The position numbers and the translations under genes are program-made. The notes under the pieces are model-generated. The model was given only the letters and a program-made list of their open reading frames with translations, made no database searches and was not told the origin of the DNA. From assembly GCA_038056915.1 (NCBI GenBank), contig JBBUEO010000015.1:1-15957 (forward strand): 15,957 nt of DNA. Direction: 5' to 3'. This stretch comes from JBBUEO01 sp038056915 (GTDB lineage Bacteria; Patescibacteriota; UBA1384; UBA12157; JAENIV01). Positions 1 to 6,337 of the stretch are shown here, piece by piece (position 1 is the stretch's first letter; each line of letters opens with the position of its first letter).

Positions 1-583
1 TTCCCCAATCTTTGGTGAAAAAAACTTTTTCTGTAATAAAATCATAGTCAAGAATTTCATCTTCATTAAACCAAATTTTAATTTCTCTCTCCGCCTCTTC
101 GGGGGTTGCGGAAGCGTGAACCAAAGTATGGATAGCCCGCTCGATATCATCAGCCAGCTCATAAGATTCTGTTGAGTAGTCGCCCCGAATCGAGCCGATA
201 TCAGCGGTTAAAGGATTAGTGGCGCCAGCGGTTTTTCGGCCTAAATCAATTGCATGTGGGCCTTCCCAAACCATTAAAAGCAATGGCCGATCAGTAAGAT
301 GATCTATCAGCCGTTTCCTGGTTCGTTTGGCTAAATCAATCGGTTCCATTGGCGGTTCGATTCCCCGCGCCTTATAGTTTTCATAAGTTTTTGTTCCTGA
401 AGATAAATACCAGACTTCATCATCGGGATAATGTTTTTCCACTTGAGCCTTTGTGGGCACGACTAATTTACAAGCTGTTAATTTTAATCCCCTTCTTTCG
501 AATTTGGCAATAAATTCGCCGATTAGATGACGCTGGATTGATTCGGGTTTAATCGCAATCAGGGTTTTTTGACTATTTTTCAC
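1..583 (-). CDS. ndk: Nucleoside diphosphate kinase, long form (3' end outside the window)
   Basis: Transfers the gamma-phosphate from ATP to NDPs through a phospho-histidine, balancing cytosolic NTP pools. The 194 visible codons start KTLIAIKPE, the family's first strand. ATNP (about 121-124), a GDY in IRGDY and the active-site stretch LVHASATPEEAEREI are also present, with the catalytic His near residue 156. Ordinary bacterial NDK has this His near 117 and is about 140 residues long. Here roughly 45 extra residues sit after the HYP element near residue 52, before PLLLMVWEG. The start is GTG at 583, chosen because GGAGG lies a few bases upstream and the codon overlaps the stop of the M16 peptidase gene as GTGA, which implies translational coupling. 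The family call is secure. The C-terminus is not seen. Confidence 0.93.
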   Translation of the reverse strand, partial: MKNSQKTLIAIKPESIQRHLIGEFIAKFERRGLKLTACKLVVPTKAQVEKHYPDDEVWYLSSGTKTYENYKARGIEPPMEPIDLAKRTRKRLIDHLTDRPLLLMVWEGPHAIDLGRKTAGATNPLTADIGSIRGDYSTESYELADDIERAIHTLVHASATPEEAEREIKIWFNEDEILDYDFITEKVFFTKDWG

Positions 584-1857
584 TGATACCTCCTCAAGGC
601 AGTTAAAAATTTTTCTTGATTTTTGAATGGACCGATAAGGGCTAAGTTGAGATTTTGAGGGATAAAAAACTCTTGAGCGAAATCTTGAATATCCTTTGGG
701 GTTACTTGTTGATATTTGGAAATTAAATCATCTGGATCTTCGATTTTTGGCCAAAACAACGCCTGTTCAGCTAAATAACCGGCTACTGCCATTGATTCCT
801 CAAGACCTAAATACATTTTTCCCTTAAGATTTTCTTGGGCTTTTCTTAATTCTACTGTTTTGACTAAATGAGTTTTAATTTTTTGAAATTCATCTAAAAT
901 GACTTTAACCGCCGCTTCTGTCCTTGAAATATCAACTCCGGCAGCAGCCCCAAAAATCCCAGTATCTTGAAAATCAACCATTTCTGAAGAGATATAATAT
1001 GCCAAACCTCTTTTCTCGCGAACTTGAGTGAAAAGTCTTGAAGACATTGTCTCGCCCAAAAGGTTGCTGAGAACTTTTAAAATTGGCCGGCGTTTATCTG
1101 TTCGCGAGAGACTGCGAAAACCCAAAAATAAATGGGCTTGATCAGTTTTTTTGTGATGGATCAAAACTTTTGGTTCATCCTGAAGGACTCTGATTGGCTG
1201 ATAATCAATCGGTTTTTGGGGCGGGACTTTCTGAAAATATTCCTCGACTTTTTTTTGCCATTGATTATTCGATTTGCCGCCGGCAATAGCCACTATCATG
1301 TTATTGGGATTATAATGCTGATCTTTAAATTTGAGAAAATCGGCTCTTGAAAATTGATTGATAGTGGTTTTTTCGCCAACAATTGGACGCCCCAAGGGAT
1401 GTCGCCCATAAAAAAGTTTTTTGATCACTTCCTCAATGTAACTTTGGGGAGAATCCTGATACATATTAATTTCTTCGCTGATAACCCCCTTTTCTCTGTC
1501 AATTTCTTTTTCGTCAAATTTTGAGTGATAAAAAATATCATTTAGAACTTCAAGGGCTAAATCAAAATGTTCTGCTGGAGAGCGGACATAAAAACCGGTA
1601 TTCTCCTCGCCAGTAAAAGCATTATAAGAGGCGCCGACGCTATCTAAGGTCTGGGCAATCGCCAAAGTCGTTGGCCTTTGTTTAGTGCCTTTGAAAAAAA
1701 GGTGTTCCAAAAAATGGGAGATGCCGTTTAGTTTTTTTGGCTCATAGCGGGCGCCAGTACCGATTAAAAACAATATTGTCACTGCTTTGGTATTAGTCAT
1801 CGGCGCAGTAATCATTTTTAAGCCATTATCAAATTTAGTCAGCTTATAGTCCAGCAT
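580..1857 (-). CDS. M16 family zinc metallopeptidase (processing-peptidase type)
   Basis: A predicted M16 (pitrilysin/MPP-like) peptidase of 425 residues, the length of one two-lobed half-clamshell subunit. The inverted zinc motif HFLEH is at residues 48-52: His48 and His52 bind zinc and Glu51 is the catalytic base. The distal ligand is probably Glu129 in SEEINMYQ, at the canonical spacing of about 76. The C-terminal M16 arginine/tyrosine signature appears as VREKRGLAYYI near residue 280. There is no signal peptide, so it is likely cytosolic and degrades or trims peptides; the substrate is unknown. The ATG at 1857 has no Shine-Dalgarno site but lies 6 nt after a TATATT -10 element, so the mRNA may be leaderless. 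The stop overlaps the ndk start by four bases. The family is certain, the biological role is not. Confidence 0.93.
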   Translation of the reverse strand: MLDYKLTKFDNGLKMITAPMTNTKAVTILFLIGTGARYEPKKLNGISHFLEHLFFKGTKQRPTTLAIAQTLDSVGASYNAFTGEENTGFYVRSPAEHFDLALEVLNDIFYHSKFDEKEIDREKGVISEEINMYQDSPQSYIEEVIKKLFYGRHPLGRPIVGEKTTINQFSRADFLKFKDQHYNPNNMIVAIAGGKSNNQWQKKVEEYFQKVPPQKPIDYQPIRVLQDEPKVLIHHKKTDQAHLFLGFRSLSRTDKRRPILKVLSNLLGETMSSRLFTQVREKRGLAYYISSEMVDFQDTGIFGAAAGVDISRTEAAVKVILDEFQKIKTHLVKTVELRKAQENLKGKMYLGLEESMAVAGYLAEQALFWPKIEDPDDLISKYQQVTPKDIQDFAQEFFIPQNLNLALIGPFKNQEKFLTALRRYQ

Positions 1858-1863
1858 AAGTCA

Positions 1864-1892
1864 AATATATCTGAATATAAGTAAAAAGTAAA
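1864..1892 (-). promoter_or_regulatory. Putative promoter of the M16-ndk unit
   Basis: On the minus strand TTTACT (1892-1887) and TATATT (1869-1864) are separated by 17 nt. Only 6 nt separate the -10 from the ATG at 1857, which predicts a leaderless or near-leaderless transcript. The -35 lies inside a copy of the dispersed TTTTTACTTATTACTT-type repeat. Confidence 0.45.
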
Positions 1893-1912
1893 ATGTAATA
1901 AGTAGAAAATAT
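1871..1912. repeat. Dispersed AT-rich repeat, family A (degenerate copy A5)
   Basis: On the minus strand this reads as a variant of the ACTTATTAC...TTTTTACTTAT words found at 3172-3250, 9022-9112, 9671-9750 and 11869-11912. It is the most diverged of the copies. It lies between the M16 start and the terminator of the upstream small membrane-protein gene. Confidence 0.4.
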
Positions 1913-1925
1913 ACAAAACGCGAAA

Positions 1926-1950
1926 GGCCCCCTCGTGAGATGAGGGGGCC
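1926..1950 (-). terminator. Intrinsic terminator of the 83-aa gene
   Basis: A perfect 9-bp stem GGCCCCCTC/GAGGGGGCC (1926-1934 with 1942-1950) encloses a 7-nt loop. On the minus strand it is followed by TTTCGCGTTTTG, a broken U-tract. It begins 22 nt after the stop of the minus-strand gene at 1973-2224. Confidence 0.85.
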
Positions 1951-1972
1951 GTTTAGTTTGCAAGTCCGGATG

Positions 1973-2224
1973 TTAGAGCCCGACATGTTCGTCGAGCTTG
2001 TGCCGGCCAATCCAGACAAGGCCGGCGGTGAGGATAACGATCCCAAGGGCAATCCCCTGGGCAAGGTGGTCGTTAAGGAGCAGGATGAGAACCTGCTCCG
2101 CAACACTCGACCCCCACCAATGGTCTGGCCGGGGGTAGAGGTGGTCCAGCCGAAGCTGGCCCAACCTCCACATGAACACGCTGACAAATGCTACGACTGC
2201 AACCCCGATACTCTTCTTCGACAT
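1973..2224 (-). CDS. GC-rich orphan small membrane protein (83 aa)
   Basis: I do not recognise this protein. It has two hydrophobic stretches, about residues 5-19 and 45-72, separated by a polar segment rich in Arg, Asp, His and Trp. The polar C-tail contains GRHKLDEH. A small two-span inner-membrane protein is the likely topology. Strong expression signals favour a real gene: an extended -10 promoter, AAGGAAGG about 10 nt before the ATG, and a strong hairpin terminator 22 nt past the stop. By eye its base composition (about 55-60% GC) and third positions are clearly GC-richer than its neighbours. An opposite-strand frame over the same bases lacks such signals and looks like a shadow. Function unknown. 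Confidence 0.72.
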   Translation of the reverse strand: MSKKSIGVAVVAFVSVFMWRLGQLRLDHLYPRPDHWWGSSVAEQVLILLLNDHLAQGIALGIVILTAGLVWIGRHKLDEHVGL

Positions 2225-2284
2225 TTTCTGTGTTCCTTCCTTTCAGATTATATTTCTAAGGCATCTACCCTAAAAACTACTATA

Positions 2285-2313
2285 ATTATAACATATTTTA
2301 GTCTAAAAATCAA
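2285..2313 (-). promoter_or_regulatory. Extended -10 promoter of the 83-aa gene
   Basis: On the minus strand TTGATT (2313-2308), a 17-nt spacer and TATAAT (2290-2285) preceded by TGT form a near-consensus vegetative promoter with an extended -10. It is back to back with the plus-strand promoter at 2339-2367. Confidence 0.75.
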
Positions 2314-2338
2314 GCCCCAGACCCAAAAAATCCTAAGC

Positions 2339-2367
2339 TTGACAAAAAATCTGCATCTTTATATGAT
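2339..2367 (+). promoter_or_regulatory. Consensus promoter of the Phd-like/proline-rich gene
   Basis: TTGACA at 2339-2344, a 17-nt spacer and TATGAT at 2362-2367. The predicted transcript starts near 2374, and AAGGAGG at 2389-2395 lies 5 nt before the ATG. The 16-mer CTAAGCTTGACAAAAA covering the -35 (2333-2348) recurs exactly at 10308-10323. Confidence 0.8.
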
Positions 2368-2400
2368 TAAAATGACCATAATATTGGCAAGGAGGATAAA

Positions 2401-3171
2401 ATGGAAAACCAACTTAAGGTCTCACTGGAAAATATCATTCCCTTAACTGAAGCGCGCGATCATTTTTCCCAAATTGTTGCCGAAGTTCAAAAAGACAAAC
2501 TCTATGTTCTCACTAAAGGCGGCAAACCGGCGGTAGCGATTATTGATGTTAAATATCTGGAACACCTTACCGGCGGCGAGATCAAAAAAGAGTCTATCAA
2601 TGAAGAAATTAAAAAAGCTCCGGAAAAGGTCGGTCTGCCACCAATGATAGAACATTCTAAACCAGCTTTTTCTTCATCCACTCCGCCCATCATCCCGCCG
2701 GCTTCTTCGCCACCGGCTCCGCGACCATCTACACCCCCTCCACCAGCCCCGCGGCCAATAAATCCTCCCCTGCCACCGCCTTCGGCTCCAATATCTTCCC
2801 CGGTAAAACCCTTACAAATGCCAGTCGAAGACAAACCGGCAGCACCCTTTCAATCCCCGCCCCCAGTTGAACCGCCTAAAAAGCAAGAGGTAAAACCACC
2901 TCCTTTTACTCCTTCCGAAAGCCCAAAAACTCCGCCTGTTCAAGAAACATCTAAAATAGAAATTGGCGGACCGCCTCTACCCAGCTCAAAACCCTCGCCC
3001 AATAAAACCGCTAATGAAAAAATTGATATTCAATTTGCCCCTGAAGAGCAAGAACCAGTAAAAACAGACAAAAATAGTCAAGCAAAATTAGCTCCGGACG
3101 ATCAAACCCCGCCAGCCCAGTATGCTGGCGAAAAAGATAATAGTGAAGTTGAAGATATGCCGATTGACTAA
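2401..3171 (+). CDS. Phd/YefM-like antitoxin-fold protein with long proline-rich tail
   Basis: Residues 8-58 resemble the Phd/YefM fold: IPLTEARDHFSQIVAEV is the helix region, and YVLTKGGKPAVAIIDVKYLEHL is the strand-turn followed by the closing helix. In antitoxins this fold binds operator DNA and a toxin. From about residue 80 to the end (256 residues in all) the chain is dominated by Pro, Lys, Ser and acidic residues. It has runs such as PPPPAPRP and an acidic close, EVEDMPID, and should be disordered. Typical antitoxins are 75-95 residues. No toxin gene lies next to it: a convergent DedA gene follows and a divergent small membrane protein precedes. It has its own strong promoter and AAGGAGG site. 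It may be a DNA-binding protein with a flexible scaffold tail rather than a toxin-antitoxin part. The domain call is good, the function open. Confidence 0.8.
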   Translation: MENQLKVSLENIIPLTEARDHFSQIVAEVQKDKLYVLTKGGKPAVAIIDVKYLEHLTGGEIKKESINEEIKKAPEKVGLPPMIEHSKPAFSSSTPPIIPPASSPPAPRPSTPPPPAPRPINPPLPPPSAPISSPVKPLQMPVEDKPAAPFQSPPPVEPPKKQEVKPPPFTPSESPKTPPVQETSKIEIGGPPLPSSKPSPNKTANEKIDIQFAPEEQEPVKTDKNSQAKLAPDDQTPPAQYAGEKDNSEVEDMPID

Positions 3172-3250
3172 GTCAAAAGTAAAAACTTCAGTTTATAAGT
3201 TAAAACTTTTTTACTTGAACTTTTAACTTATTCGTTTTTACTTATTACTT
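3172..3250. repeat. Dispersed AT-rich repeat, family A (copy A1)
   Basis: This copy starts straight after the stop at 3171 and ends in TTTTTACTTATTACTT, the hallmark tail also found at 9112 and 9750. Its last bases run into the convergent DedA gene and supply that gene's stop codon and last codons (Ser-Asn-Lys-stop). Confidence 0.75.
3195..3231. terminator. Bidirectional hairpin between convergent genes
   Basis: A perfect 11-bp inverted repeat ATAAGTTAAAA/TTTTAACTTAT (3195-3205 with 3221-3231) with a 15-nt loop, followed on the plus strand by TCGTTTTT. It lies between converging genes within repeat copy A1. The stem is AT-rich, so its strength as a terminator is uncertain. Confidence 0.5.
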
Positions 3251-3861
3251 GATGAATGTTTTAGATGGCGGAAAATCCACCAGAAAATTAAGATGATTAT
3301 AAGTCCTAAAATAACAAGATCAAAACCGCGAAAATATTCACGGATATTTTGCCAATTTTCGCCCATTTTTTGACCGATAAAAGCTAATCCCAAGGTCCAA
3401 GGGAAAGACCCTAAAAAGCTATAGATGATAAACCGGCTAAAGTTCATTTTGGCAATCCCTGCCGGAAAAGAAATAAATGTTCTCACAATTGGCAGTAACC
3501 GACCAACAAAAACCGTTATTTCACCATATTTTTTAAACCAGCCATCAGCTAAATCAAGGTCATGACGGGAAACTAAAATCCAGCGCCCGTATTTTTCAAT
3601 CAGCGGCCGGCCGCCCCAAGCCCCTAAAAAATAGGAAAAAAACGAACCTACCACACAGCCGAAAGCGCCAGCTAAGGCAACTAACCATAGATTAAGTTCG
3701 CCCCCAGCCACCAGGAAACCGGCAAAAGGCATAATTATTTCTGACGGCAAAGGTATATTGGCTGATTCAATCGCCATTAATAAAATTATCCCCCCATATC
3801 CTAAGGCGGATATGGTGGCGATGATAAAACCGACAATGGAAGCTAAAATTTTGGTAGCCAT
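3238..3861 (-). CDS. DedA/VTT-family membrane protein
   Basis: A 207-residue polytopic protein of the DedA (VTT domain) family. Members act as lipid flippases or scramblases, including for undecaprenyl phosphate or phosphatidylethanolamine, and support envelope integrity. Family marks are ESANIPLPSE near 33-42, the glycine-rich GCVVGSFFSYFLGAWGG near 68-84, and FVGRLLPIVRTFISFPAGIAKM near 117-138 with its conserved Arg-Pro and Arg. A C-terminal membrane span is followed by a basic tail. The last residues SNK and the stop are encoded by repeat copy A1, so the exact C-terminus was set by the repeat. No Shine-Dalgarno site precedes the ATG. Two PAP2-type genes lie just upstream on the same strand, which fits polyprenyl-phosphate recycling. 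The transported lipid is not shown by sequence. Confidence 0.9.
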   Translation of the reverse strand: MATKILASIVGFIIATISALGYGGIILLMAIESANIPLPSEIIMPFAGFLVAGGELNLWLVALAGAFGCVVGSFFSYFLGAWGGRPLIEKYGRWILVSRHDLDLADGWFKKYGEITVFVGRLLPIVRTFISFPAGIAKMNFSRFIIYSFLGSFPWTLGLAFIGQKMGENWQNIREYFRGFDLVILGLIIILIFWWIFRHLKHSSSNK

Positions 3862-4004
3862 ATTAACATTAAATCCTAAATTTTAAGCTCTAAATCCTAA
3901 ACAAATTCGAATATCTAAATTCTAATTTTTAAAACTGTTTAAGATTTAGAATTTAAGTCAATTAAATATTGTTTCAGATTTCGTGCTTCGTGCTTCGAAT
4001 TTTC
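3862..4004. repeat. Dispersed AT-rich repeat, family B (copy B1)
   Basis: Contains CTAAATCCTAAA, AAATTCGAATATC, GATTTAGAATTT and a tandem TTCGTGC-TTCGTGC-TTCGAATTTT. The same words recur at 8700-8745, 13562-13674 and, inside xer, at 5892-5930. It fills the gap between the DedA gene and the PAP2-like gene. No gene is seen in it. Confidence 0.6.
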
Positions 4005-4006
4005 TC

Positions 4007-4606
4007 CTAAAGGTAGTCAAAGAGCCAAAAAACCAAAGCGGTTAAAACAAAAGCAATCAAGGCGCCGCCGACAACCTGGTTTAGCGTATGGCGATGACGA
4101 TAGATTCTTGACCAGGCTAAAGGAATCAACAATAGATAAAACCAACCGTACTGAATGCCAAACAAAATTGTCATCACTGTCACTATTGCTGAAAGCAAAG
4201 CAGTATGAACGGAAACCTTCCAAAATAGAGTCAATAAAGCCACCATCACCGTATTTACCGCGTAGACGGTTCCCATCACCACCACCTGCTTGGCCGCCCC
4301 AACTAAACTTAAAGCTATTGCTCCGATGGTAGCGGAAATACCAGTGACGATAAAAGGGATCTTTCGTTGTTTGTGATTTGAAAGATGGATGTCATTTAGG
4401 ACTTTTTTTTCAAGTAACCATAAAACATTTCCCCCTGGAATAATCAAACCAAAGAAAAAAGCAATCCCCAACCAAGGTAGAAACTCCGACAGATTGGTAG
4501 CATATCGGTAAATGATAACTAAGATAAAAATCGCCGCCGTAATATAAGGCGAGAATAAAACCGAAATCCCAAAAGCCAAATAATCGTAAAACTTTTTCAA
4601 ATTCAT
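4007..4606 (-). CDS. Divergent PAP2-superfamily membrane protein
   Basis: A polytopic protein of 199 residues with about five or six membrane spans. NHKQRKIPF (77-85), KVSVHTALLSA (130-140) and WSRIYRHRHTLNQVVGGALI (165-184) match the order of the three PAP2 phosphatase motifs. The third is degenerate: Arg167 and His172 are present, but Gln176 stands where a Asp is usual. Such proteins occur in many bacteria as PAP2-like membrane phosphatases of unknown substrate; activity on an isoprenoid or phosphatidyl phosphate is possible. The gene starts 2 nt after the stop of the canonical PAP2 gene, so the two are almost certainly co-transcribed and coupled. It may act with that neighbour in lipid carrier dephosphorylation. 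Catalytic competence is uncertain. Confidence 0.78.
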   Translation of the reverse strand: MNLKKFYDYLAFGISVLFSPYITAAIFILVIIYRYATNLSEFLPWLGIAFFFGLIIPGGNVLWLLEKKVLNDIHLSNHKQRKIPFIVTGISATIGAIALSLVGAAKQVVVMGTVYAVNTVMVALLTLFWKVSVHTALLSAIVTVMTILFGIQYGWFYLLLIPLAWSRIYRHRHTLNQVVGGALIAFVLTALVFWLFDYL

Positions 4607-4608
4607 CT

Positions 4609-5184
4609 TTATGCTAGCCTCATTTTACCCGCTATGGCAAGGATAAAATTATAGAGATAATTCAAAGGCCGGTCAAATAACCAAACCAAGAAGCCAACTA
4701 TTAAACCCAATATTGCTCCCGCCAAGATATCTGATGGATAATGAAAACCTAAAGCGATTCTTGAAAAGGAACTGATTATTGCCAAAAAAAAGCAAAAATA
4801 TGACAATTTTCTATAACCAACGAGAAAAAAAGAGATGCTAACGGCAAAAAGAAAAGCCGTGTGATCTGAAGGAAAGGAATAGCTTGGCCGATGGAAAATA
4901 ACTTCCTGAATTTGGCCGGCTTCAACCGGCCGTGGCCGATTAATTAGCCGACCTAAAATATTGGCTATTGCCAACCAGGAAATTAAACCGGCAAAAACCG
5001 CTTTTAAGGCGACTTTCTTAGTTTTTACCTCCCAAAACCATAAAACTATCAGCACGATCGGAATCAAATAAATCAGATAAATCCCGCCAATGATAAAAAC
5101 TTCCCGGGCAATCTTGTGAGATAAGGCAAAATGATTCAGGAAGGAAAGCCAATTGTTATCAATTTGAAGAATTTTTGAGAGCAT
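4609..5184 (-). CDS. PAP2-family lipid phosphatase (BcrC-like undecaprenyl diphosphatase candidate)
   Basis: A 191-residue integral membrane phosphatase. The three motifs are visible: GRLINRPRP (78-86), FPSDHTAF (104-111, with the motif-2 His108) and SRIALGFHYPSD (141-152, with catalytic His148 and Asp152). Size and motif spacing suit BcrC/YbjG-type undecaprenyl-diphosphate phosphatases, which recycle the carrier for peptidoglycan synthesis at the outer face of the membrane. Phosphatidylglycerophosphate phosphatase is an alternative, and sequence alone does not choose. The ATG at 5184 is preceded by GAGGTG at about 4 nt. It heads a minus-strand pair with the divergent PAP2-like gene and is divergent from xer, with a 65-77 nt shared control region. 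Confidence 0.88.
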   Translation of the reverse strand: MLSKILQIDNNWLSFLNHFALSHKIAREVFIIGGIYLIYLIPIVLIVLWFWEVKTKKVALKAVFAGLISWLAIANILGRLINRPRPVEAGQIQEVIFHRPSYSFPSDHTAFLFAVSISFFLVGYRKLSYFCFFLAIISSFSRIALGFHYPSDILAGAILGLIVGFLVWLFDRPLNYLYNFILAIAGKMRLA

Positions 5185-5215
5185 TTCACCTCAATATTAT
5201 CAGAGAGATGGTCTT

Positions 5216-5244
5216 TTGACAAGTAAGATTTTGAGTCGCATAAT
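5216..5244 (+). promoter_or_regulatory. Promoter of the Xer recombinase gene
   Basis: TTGACA at 5216-5221, a 17-nt spacer and CATAAT at 5239-5244. Transcription should start near 5251, after the first ATG at 5250. This favours the ATG at 5262, which has GAGGAG at 5252-5257. A weaker minus-strand match (TTGTCA, 17 nt, TAATAT at 5222-5194) overlaps the same -35 and may serve the PAP2 genes. Confidence 0.7.
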
Positions 5245-5261
5245 TAATCATGAGGAGAAAT

Positions 5262-6203
5262 ATGAATTTTAATTCGCTAATTACCGATTTTTTGGAATAT
5301 CTAGAGGTGGAAAAAGGCCATTCGTCTCTTACCACCAGAAACTATCATCTCTATTTAAAGCGGCTGGCTGACTTTGCTTCAAAAATGGGCGTGGAAAAGC
5401 CAGAAAATCTCAACCTTGAATTAATCAGGAAATATCGCCTTTTTCTCAACCGTCAAAAAGTTCTTTCCAAAGCCACCCAAAATTATCACCTGATTGCTTT
5501 ACGGGCTTTTTTGAAATATTTAAGTTTTCGTGGGATTCAAACTCTTACCCCCGATAAAATAGAGCTTATAAAAACCGGCGAACGGCAAATTAGTTTTTTG
5601 GATGATAAAGAGCTCGAAGAAATTTTGTCTAAACCAGATTTAAAAACTATCCAAGGCCTCCGTGATAAAGCAATTTTGAATTTATTATTTTCTACTGGCT
5701 TAAGAGTTTCTGAACTTTGTAATCTCAAAAAGGATGATATTAATTTAGAAAAGAGCGAATTTTCGGTTAAAGGCAAAGGCGGCCGGGTAAGGGTGGTGTT
5801 TTTGGATCAGGAAGCCAAGGAGTCGCTCAAGGCTTATTTAGCCAAACGCAATGATAAGAATGATTATCTTTTTATTTCCTACGGACATACGAAAAAATCC
5901 GAAATCCGAAATCCGAAATTCGAAATTAGTCCTATAACGCCCCGTTCGGTCCAAAGAATGATTCGAAAATATGCCTTAATGGCCGGGATTACCAAACGGG
6001 TGACGCCTCATGTTTTACGCCACAGTTTCGCCACCGATTTACTGATGGCGGGGGCGGATCTGCGGGCAGTGCAGGAGCTTTTGGGTCATAAATCAGTCAC
6101 TACTACCCAAATTTATACTCATATAACTGACCGCCATCTCCAGGAGGTCCACCAGGCCTTCCACGGCCAACGGAGACAACCGGATAAACCTTCCGGGACT
6201 TGA
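5262..6203 (+). CDS. Xer-type tyrosine site-specific recombinase
   Basis: A 313-residue tyrosine recombinase of the XerC/XerD type, which resolves chromosome dimers at a dif site. The N-terminal SAM-like core-binding domain is residues 3-90. The catalytic domain carries Arg148 (TGLRVSEL), Lys172 (KGKGG), His250 and Arg253 (HVLRHSFA), His276 (LLGHKSV) and nucleophile Tyr285 (TQIYTH). All six are present, so it should be active. An ATG at 5250 is in frame but contains the Shine-Dalgarno site GAGGAG and precedes the predicted transcript start, so 5262 is chosen. Residues 211-223 (KSEIRNPKFEIS) are encoded by a family B repeat between the beta hairpin and the helix that precedes HVLRH. No other integrase or phage gene is near, so a housekeeping Xer is more likely than an element integrase. 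Confidence 0.92.
   Translation: MNFNSLITDFLEYLEVEKGHSSLTTRNYHLYLKRLADFASKMGVEKPENLNLELIRKYRLFLNRQKVLSKATQNYHLIALRAFLKYLSFRGIQTLTPDKIELIKTGERQISFLDDKELEEILSKPDLKTIQGLRDKAILNLLFSTGLRVSELCNLKKDDINLEKSEFSVKGKGGRVRVVFLDQEAKESLKAYLAKRNDKNDYLFISYGHTKKSEIRNPKFEISPITPRSVQRMIRKYALMAGITKRVTPHVLRHSFATDLLMAGADLRAVQELLGHKSVTTTQIYTHITDRHLQEVHQAFHGQRRQPDKPSGT
5892..5930 (+). repeat. Family B repeat inside xer (copy B4)
   Basis: Tandem units of the type AATCCGAA occur three times, followed by ATTCGAAATTAG. This vocabulary matches the intergenic family B copies. It lies in frame in the recombinase gene and encodes KKSEIRNPKFEIS. Confidence 0.7.
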
Positions 6204-6278
6204 ACTGGATCCATATAAGCTCCGCCAAGACGACGGGACTTTTCGCGTTTTAATAGAACAAATTCTAATCATGTTAAG

Positions 6279-6300
6279 ACCACCCCAGGGGTGGTATATT
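6279..6300 (+). promoter_or_regulatory. GC-rich palindrome next to a -10 element upstream of ychF
   Basis: ACCACCCC-A-GGGGTGGT is a perfect 8+1+8 palindrome (6279-6295). It is preceded by TTAAGA and overlaps TATATT (6295-6300), which has TGG in front of it as in an extended -10. A repressor operator set between -35 and -10 is a natural reading, but the 15-nt spacer is short. The rest of 6204-6337 shows no gene. A second -10-like TATGAT at 6326-6331 lies 6 nt before the ychF ATG. Confidence 0.45.
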
Positions 6301-6337
6301 ATTAGTAAGAATAAAATATATAAAGTATGATTATATT

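Noticed and set aside
1940..2446. Open plus-strand frame of 168 codons across the small membrane-protein gene
   Set aside because: It runs through a terminator hairpin, two promoters and the start of the Phd-like gene, and its product has no family features.
5892..5930. CRISPR-like or satellite array in xer
   Set aside because: Units are about 8 nt, contiguous and without spacers, so it is a short tandem repeat, not a CRISPR.
5262..6203. Integrase of a mobile element
   Set aside because: It has a Xer-like length and motifs, and there is no tRNA, att repeat or phage gene nearby. Housekeeping Xer is simpler.
6219..6254. Possible terminator after xer ending TTTCGCGTTTT, an 11-mer shared with the terminator near 1920
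   Set aside because: No inverted repeat precedes it, and an 11-base match is expected by chance in 16 kb.
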